NCBI GenBank assembly: GCA_052035295.1
Contig: JBPOHS010000005.1
Span: 1 to 64,000, forward strand
DNA: 64,000 bases
Direction: 5' to 3'
From: HdN1 sp052035295
GTDB lineage: Bacteria > Pseudomonadota > Gammaproteobacteria > Pseudomonadales > Ketobacteraceae
Shown: positions 59,072 to 64,000 of the stretch, piece by piece
How positions within the stretch are numbered: the first letter of the stretch is position 1
Layout of the letters: each line of letters begins with the position of its first letter
Translations under genes and position numbers: made by a program
The notes under the pieces: generated by a model
What the model saw: the letters and a program-made list of their open reading frames with translations, nothing else
Database searches by the model: none
Told to the model about the DNA's origin: nothing

Positions 59072-61096
59072 TCAGGTACCGATCACGCCGCCGTCTTCGC
59101 GGGTAATGGCCACGACGGCTGACCGCGGTTTGGCGGCAGGCTTGTGGCTGGCGGTGGTCGGGCCGTTGGTGCCGCTGTCAGGCCAGGTGGAGTTGGCCGT
59201 GAAGCTGCCGGCCCAATCCTCGCCCGGGTGCTGAATACCGACGAAGCAGGTGCGACCGTCCGGGGTCCAGGTCACGCCGGTCACTTCACAATGTTTCGGG
59301 CTGGTCAGGAAGCGGCGCGTCTCGCCGGTAGCCGGATTAGCGCACATCATGACGTTACCGCCGATGTTGGCCCAATCCCCCAGCGCATCGCCTGGCTGGT
59401 CGGTTTGAATCCACAGGCGGCCCTGCTTGTCGAACGCCAAGCCATCTGGCGCACCATAATCGTCACCGAGGATGTTGCCACGGTGGTGGGCGTCAGCATC
59501 CAGCTTGTCACCGCATTCTGCGAAAATGTCCCAGGAAAACGTGTCGGCAGCAACATCGCCACACGCTTCGCGCCAGCGGATAATGTGACCGTAGCGATTG
59601 TCCTGGCGAGGGTTGGCGGCGTCTACCGGTGGGCGGGCGCTGGCGGCAGTCGTCGTGCCATCGATGGCATTGACGCTGGCCGGATTGCTGCCCCGACGGT
59701 TGTTGTTGGTCAGCGTGAGATAGACCTCGCGTGTTTTGGGGTGTACAGCGATCCATTCCGGGCGATCCATCATGGTGGCGCCCACGCGATCGGCGGCCTG
59801 GCGACACTTGATGACGACTTCGCCCTGGTCGGCAAAACCGTTCTCGGGGGTCAGACCATTCTTGTTCCATTTCAGCGGCAGCCAGTGCCCTGTGCCATCC
59901 GCGTTAAACTTGGCGACATACAGTGTACCCTCGGCCAGCAACTCACGATTGGCGCGTGGATCCAGGCTGCTGTATTTGCGCTTGCTGACGAACTTGTAGA
60001 CGTATTCGTTACGCTCATCGTCACCCATGTAAACGGCAACTTGCTTGTTGGCACCGACAACCACGGCTGCGCTTTCGTGTTTGAAGCGACCCAGCGCCGT
60101 GCGCTTGACCGGTTTGCTGGTCGGATCGAAAGGATCGATTTCAACCACCCAGCCGAAGCGGTTGGGTTCGTTGGCGTTTTTGCGGATGTCGAAGCGATCA
60201 TCGACTTCATGCCAGCGGTAGCCAAACCCGGATCTTGAAATGCCATAACGGTTTTCGTGAGCGGTCAGCGGCGCGGTGGCAAGCGCATCGGCAGTGCTAC
60301 CGAAATAACCGTTCCAGTTTTCTTCACAGGTCAGGTAGGTTCCCCACGGCGTATATCCGTGCGCGCAGTTGTTCAGGGTGCCAAGAATGCGCTTGCCGGC
60401 AGGGTCTGCCGACGTTTTCATCATGGGGTGGCTTGCTGCAGGGCCAGTCACTTTGCAGGGAGTATTACCGGTGATCCGGCGATTGAAGAATGAATGACGC
60501 TTGACGTCAAAGCCGGTCTTGCTTTTGCGCACTTCAACGACGGAAACACCGTGTGCCGCTTGCTGCGTGCGCGCACGCTCAAGAGTCATCACATCGGTCG
60601 CGTAAGTGGTGGTGCTATGCACCAGACCCGGGTCGTTATATTCATGGTTGGCAACCAAGAGGCCATGATTGTTGCCGTTTACCGGAAACGGAAAGTAGTG
60701 CATGCCATCAGTGTGGGCACCGTAGGTGCGCAGTTGGGTGGCCTCATCCATTTCGGTGGCCGGATCCCAGTGTGGCGCTGGGGTCAGTGCGTCGCCCCAA
60801 GCGATCAGCACTTCCGCTTTATAGCCGGCAGGAACTGCGACAGCATCAGCCATGGGAACGATATTGGCGGGTACCGGGGTAAAACCGATGCTGCCGCGAG
60901 GCGCAGGTGCGGCTTCAGCCGATGTGCCCAGGCTGCTGAGCACCGTGCCGCCCATGATAGCGACCGTGGTGGCACCAAAGGTGCCTTTCAACATGTTACG
61001 GCGCGAGAGTTTGTGCGCGTCGATAATGTCGTTGATGTTTTCGCTTTGGGTGGGGTTGATCGTCAGATCATTGTCGGGGTGCAGTGTGCTGGCCAT
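59072..61096 (-). CDS. PhoX-family alkaline phosphatase-like protein, Tat-exported
   Basis: 674 residues. A twin-arginine signal, SRRNMLKG at 31-38, with a hydrophobic stretch and an AEA cleavage site near residue 62. The body (DUF839/PhoX) contains HGLLVANHEYNDPG, NCAHGYTPWGTYLTCEENWNG and a late DGLAFDKQGRLWIQTD blade. PhoX enzymes hydrolyse phosphomonoesters with Ca/Fe cofactors (known). It lies between hinT and tatA on the same strand as the tat genes that would export it. A candidate Pho box precedes it. Confidence 0.92.
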   Translation of the reverse strand: MASTLHPDNDLTINPTQSENINDIIDAHKLSRRNMLKGTFGATTVAIMGGTVLSSLGTSAEAAPAPRGSIGFTPVPANIVPMADAVAVPAGYKAEVLIAWGDALTPAPHWDPATEMDEATQLRTYGAHTDGMHYFPFPVNGNNHGLLVANHEYNDPGLVHSTTTYATDVMTLERARTQQAAHGVSVVEVRKSKTGFDVKRHSFFNRRITGNTPCKVTGPAASHPMMKTSADPAGKRILGTLNNCAHGYTPWGTYLTCEENWNGYFGSTADALATAPLTAHENRYGISRSGFGYRWHEVDDRFDIRKNANEPNRFGWVVEIDPFDPTSKPVKRTALGRFKHESAAVVVGANKQVAVYMGDDERNEYVYKFVSKRKYSSLDPRANRELLAEGTLYVAKFNADGTGHWLPLKWNKNGLTPENGFADQGEVVIKCRQAADRVGATMMDRPEWIAVHPKTREVYLTLTNNNRRGSNPASVNAIDGTTTAASARPPVDAANPRQDNRYGHIIRWREACGDVAADTFSWDIFAECGDKLDADAHHRGNILGDDYGAPDGLAFDKQGRLWIQTDQPGDALGDWANIGGNVMMCANPATGETRRFLTSPKHCEVTGVTWTPDGRTCFVGIQHPGEDWAGSFTANSTWPDSGTNGPTTASHKPAAKPRSAVVAITREDGGVIGT

Positions 61097-61165
61097 CTGT
61101 CATTTCTCTCCGCCGTGGATGTCGCGAACCAAGTGATTGAATCGCAAGCAGCCTAGGAAAAGTTG

Positions 61166-61183
61166 ATGACAGTATCTTTACCG
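61166..61183 (-). promoter_or_regulatory. Candidate Pho box upstream of the PhoX-family gene
   Basis: On the minus strand, CGGTAAA-GATA-CTGTCAT: the second half-site is a perfect CTGTCAT, the first matches 4 of 7, and the half-sites have the 11-base period of PhoB binding sites. It is about 70 bases before the start codon. Confidence 0.5.
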
Positions 61184-61240
61184 GATTTTGAATTGTGACG
61201 CGCGGTGTACGCGCGGTTGATTTTCGTACAACGATGGTTT

Positions 61241-61561
61241 TTAGCGCGGGTAGCCCAACAAATGGTAGTGCACGTGAAAGACTTCCTGGCCACCGCCGCG
61301 ACCAGTGTTCACATGAATCTTGAAGCCACTGTCGAGACCGAGTTGCCGGGCAATCACGGGTAACGTCAGAGTCAAGTGGCCAAGGGCAGTCTGGTCTTCC
61401 GGGGTGGCATCAAACAGGGTCGCGATATGCTTCTTGGGCACGACCAGCACATGCACGGGGGCCGACGGGCGAATGTCGTGGAAGGCGAACACATGCTCGT
61501 CCTCGTAGACCTTTTTGCAAGGTTTGGCCCCGGCAATGATGTCGCAGAAGATGCAGCTCAT
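61241..61561 (-). CDS. hinT: HIT-family purine nucleotide hydrolase HinT
   Basis: 106 residues. CIFCDIIAG with its zinc-type cysteines, FHDIRPSAPVHVLVVPKKHI, and the catalytic histidine triad HVHYH. Splits adenosine phosphoramidates. The start overlaps the hisE stop (ATGA). Confidence 0.96.
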   Translation of the reverse strand: MSCIFCDIIAGAKPCKKVYEDEHVFAFHDIRPSAPVHVLVVPKKHIATLFDATPEDQTALGHLTLTLPVIARQLGLDSGFKIHVNTGRGGGQEVFHVHYHLLGYPR

Positions 61562-61917
61562 TCCTGGGTCCGATTGGCTTTTTCAACGTGGCCCGACAGA
61601 TTGAAGCGTCGCGCCAGCTCGTTGGTGATATCGGTGCTGGAAAGCCCGAGATGGTGCAACATCACCAGACTGTGGAACCACAGGTCGGCCGTTTCGTAGA
61701 TAACGTCCCGGGTGTGTTCATCCGACGCGTCCTTGGCGGCGATCAGGGTTTCGGCGCATTCCTCGCCGACTTTCTGCAGGATTTTGTTCAGCCCCTTGTG
61801 ATACAGGCTGGCGACGTAGGACGAATCGGGTGCGGCACCCTTGCGTGCTTCCAGCACGGCATCAAGCGCGCTCATAACGTCAGCAGGAAGGGGCGTTTGG
61901 TTATCGTTCATGTTCAA
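61558..61917 (-). CDS. hisE: Phosphoribosyl-ATP pyrophosphatase
   Basis: 119 residues. KVGEECAETLIAAKDAS is the MazG-like metal-binding helix. Second step of histidine synthesis. The usual upstream partner hisI is absent here: the 58 bases between ubiB and hisE hold no gene. Confidence 0.95.
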   Translation of the reverse strand: MNMNDNQTPLPADVMSALDAVLEARKGAAPDSSYVASLYHKGLNKILQKVGEECAETLIAAKDASDEHTRDVIYETADLWFHSLVMLHHLGLSSTDITNELARRFNLSGHVEKANRTQE

Positions 61918-61975
61918 TCATTCCGTAAGGCTTGGGCGGCATCGGGCTGCGCGGGCGAACCGGTGACTCGGCGGA

Positions 61976-63637
61976 TCATTGCCGTGGGGGGCGTGGCAAC
62001 AGGCGGCTGCCGACCAGTGCGGCGCCAATGGCGGCCATCCACCACGCGGGCCAGGGCACATCACGCATGGCCGGAACCAGTTCCGGCTTCATGGCCCACA
62101 ACACTGCCACAATCAGCGCGCCACTGCCAAGCAGCATGGACACGCGATCCTGTCGCAGCTGCTTCATGTGGCGTTGCTCGATCTGTTCCAGCAGGGCCTG
62201 CTGGTTATGGCTGAGTTTGCGCATTTCGTTGAGCGCATCCCACGCCAGCTTGGGCAGATGCGGTACTTGCTCGAACAGGGCGGGTGCGTTGCGTTTGAAG
62301 CTCTGCCACAGGGCACCGGGGCCGACCTGTTCACGGATCCAGTTTTCCAGCAGCGGGCGACCGATGGTCCAGATGTCGAGGTCGGGGTAGAGCGTGCGAC
62401 CCAGTCCTTCGACGTGGATGAGGGTTTTTTCGAGCAATACGAATTGCGGCAATGCCTGCATCTCGAAGCGGCGCGCAGTCTGGAACAAGCGCATCAGGAC
62501 GGGGCCGAATTCCACTTCCGACAGCGGGCGCTCGACAATCGGTTCGAGCACGGTGCGCAAGGCGCTTTCGAAGGCTTGCACGCGGGTGTGGGCGGGCACC
62601 CAACCGGCTTCGATCAGCAGCAGCGCCATTTGCTCGTAATCCTTGTCGAGCAAGGCCATGAGCTGACGGGCGAGCAGGAAGCGTTCTTCCTTGCTCAGGC
62701 TGCCGACAATGGCGCAATCCAGCGACAGGTATTGAGGTTGTGACGGGTTGGCCAGCGACACCAGGACGTTGCCCGGGTGCATGTCGGCATGGAAGAAGTT
62801 ATCCCGGAACACCTGGGTGAAGAAGATTTCGACGCCGATTTCGGCGAGGGTCTTCAGATCCATGCCGGCCGCCTGCATGGCGGCAACGTCCGAGACTGGC
62901 ACCCCGTAGACGCGTTCCATGGTCAGCACGTTCGGGGTGCTCAGATCCCAGTGGATCTCGGGGACATACAGCAGCGGCGAATACTCGAAATTACGGCGGA
63001 ACTGCGCACCGTTGGCAGCCTCCTGGCCGAGGTCGAGCTCACCCAGCAGGATATGTTCATAGTCGTTGACGACTTGTACCGGGTGCAGGCGGCGCGTTTC
63101 CGGAAGGAACTTTTCCAGCAGACCGGCTCCGAAGCGCAGCAATGCCATGTCACGTTGCACCGTCGGGCGGATGTCCGGGCGCAGGATTTTGACGACGACG
63201 TCGCGGCCGTCGAATAGCGTGGCGGTATGCACCTGCGCGACGCTCGCCGAGGCCAGCGGTTCAATATCGAAGCGCAGAAACAGCTCGCTGACCGGCTTCT
63301 TCAGTTCCCGCTCGACAATCTCGCGGGCCTGTGTTGAATCGAACGGGGGAACGCGGTCTTGCAGTCGAGCCAGGTCATTGGCAGCGTGATCCGGCAGCAG
63401 GTCACGCCGCGTCGACAGCAGCTGGCCGAACTTGATGAAGACCGGGCCCAGCTCCTCGCAGGCCAGTCGCAGGCGTGTCCATGGGTCGTCGTCACGGTCT
63501 GTCGCCGTCCACGCTGAAGGCATCAGCCGTATCAGCAGGCGTAACGGCCAGGCAAGGGCATGAGCAGGCAGCAGGGCGTCGAGACGGTGTTTGGCAAAAA
63601 CATGCAGAATCGTGATCAAGCGACGCAGGGCTTGCAC
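61976..63637 (-). CDS. ubiB: Ubiquinone biosynthesis kinase-like protein UbiB
   Basis: 553 residues. The KxGQ motif appears as FIKFGQLLSTRRDLLP, the A-rich loop as PLASASVAQVHTA, and the protein kinase-like core holds HADMHPGN. Two hydrophobic helices anchor the C-terminus. An ABC1/ADCK family ATPase required for ubiquinone synthesis. It starts three bases after the ubiJ stop. Confidence 0.97.
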   Translation of the reverse strand: MQALRRLITILHVFAKHRLDALLPAHALAWPLRLLIRLMPSAWTATDRDDDPWTRLRLACEELGPVFIKFGQLLSTRRDLLPDHAANDLARLQDRVPPFDSTQAREIVERELKKPVSELFLRFDIEPLASASVAQVHTATLFDGRDVVVKILRPDIRPTVQRDMALLRFGAGLLEKFLPETRRLHPVQVVNDYEHILLGELDLGQEAANGAQFRRNFEYSPLLYVPEIHWDLSTPNVLTMERVYGVPVSDVAAMQAAGMDLKTLAEIGVEIFFTQVFRDNFFHADMHPGNVLVSLANPSQPQYLSLDCAIVGSLSKEERFLLARQLMALLDKDYEQMALLLIEAGWVPAHTRVQAFESALRTVLEPIVERPLSEVEFGPVLMRLFQTARRFEMQALPQFVLLEKTLIHVEGLGRTLYPDLDIWTIGRPLLENWIREQVGPGALWQSFKRNAPALFEQVPHLPKLAWDALNEMRKLSHNQQALLEQIEQRHMKQLRQDRVSMLLGSGALIVAVLWAMKPELVPAMRDVPWPAWWMAAIGAALVGSRLLPRPPRQ

Positions 63638-63640
63638 AGG

Positions 63641-64000
63641 TTACTCCTGGGATGGGGTCATATCTTGGTTGTGGGCGGCGCGCTGTTGCACACGCTGTAG
63701 CACTCGCTGTTGCAGTAGCGCTACACGTGCTTCCAGCCGGTCGTGGTCCTGGCGCAGGTGGGTGACGGCGTTACCAAAGCGGTCGAAATCCGGGCGTTCC
63801 ACCAGCATGGGGCGCTCCGACACCAGATAACGGCGGCCATCGTCGAGCGCCTTGCGGGCGAAGGCGCCGAGAAAACTGGCTCCCCAGCGCAACGTCTGGC
63901 CGATCTGGTGGGCAGCGACATCGCCGAGACGGTCGGCCAGCAGCTCTTCCCAGTCGAAATCAAGCTGGCGGGCGAGTTGGCTCAGGGTTTGGGCCAGGGC
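63641..64000 (-). CDS. ubiJ: UbiJ (SCP2 domain), partial, continues past the window
   Basis: The frame is open to the window edge: residues read ...QLDFDWEELLADRLGDVAAH and then QIGQTLRWG, typical of UbiJ, with a C-terminal coiled coil (DRFGNAVTHLRQDHDRLEAR). UbiJ is the lipid-binding scaffold of the Ubi complex. The N-terminal SCP2 part is not in the window. Confidence 0.9.
   Translation of the reverse strand, partial: ALAQTLSQLARQLDFDWEELLADRLGDVAAHQIGQTLRWGASFLGAFARKALDDGRRYLVSERPMLVERPDFDRFGNAVTHLRQDHDRLEARVALLQQRVLQRVQQRAAHNQDMTPSQE

Noticed and set aside
1..64000. CRISPR array or insertion sequences
   Set aside because: No regularly spaced repeats of 25-40 bases and no transposase-like gene are visible; the repeats found are short tandem or inverted elements.

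Overview
The window is a piece of a gammaproteobacterial chromosome. The evidence is gene order and content: smpB-rnfH-bamE-fur-recN, hrcA-grpE-dnaK-dnaJ-dapB-carAB-greA, rpmE, mrcA/pilMNOPQ/aroKB/damX/hemE, and tatABC/hinT/hisE/ubiB/ubiJ. The tmRNA tag reads ANDESYALAA. I cannot name the genus.

Left third (1-19.6 kb): an integrated island abutting the 3' side of the tmRNA gene. It starts with the 3' end of a small HTH-like gene (1-312). A paralogue of that gene sits beside a serine recombinase at the other end (18947-19399), so at least two related elements appear to be stacked at this hotspot. Between them lie two blocks. The first (705-11127, minus strand) is a compact six-gene operon: hsdR, hsdM, hsdS (type I restriction-modification), an AAA/ABC-type ATPase, a 335-residue protein with a possible PLD-like C-terminus, and a two-helix membrane protein. 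Upstream in the same direction is a sigma-54 activator whose N-terminus resembles the CARF-like sensory domain of RtcR. A near-consensus sigma-54 promoter (TTGGCACGGCATGTGCTT) starts on the base after its stop codon and points at hsdR. This inducible restriction cassette is the most interesting thing in the window. The second block (11258-19399, plus strand) is the element backbone: small proteins, a DUF3489 protein, an AlpA-like regulator, a primase/helicase-type ATPase, DUF2924, a serine recombinase and an HTH protein. Its 0.8-kb repeat-rich control region shares a dyad motif (CGACCGT...ACGGTCG around ACCATCAC repeats) with the 5' end of the ATPase gene.

Middle (19.6-44 kb): tmRNA with an unusual palindromic promoter; a fatty-acid desaturase and its ferredoxin-type reductase behind a double-operator promoter; a COQ4-like protein; smpB, rnfH, bamE, fur, recN; then the heat-shock genes. 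A sigma-32 promoter precedes dnaK, and triplicated 15-16 bp repeats lie in the leaders of both grpE and dnaK. dapB, carAB, greA, rpmE, a secreted nuclease, malic enzyme and PBP1a follow.

Right (44-64 kb): the pilMNOPQ type IV pilus alignment/secretin operon with aroK, aroB and a DamX-like protein; hemE; a VWA-type lipoprotein; tRNA-Thr(CGT); a DedA protein; a hotdog thioesterase; and tatABC, in whose usual neighbourhood a Tat-exported PhoX-family phosphatase gene is embedded between hinT and tatA. hisE, ubiB and a partial ubiJ finish the window.
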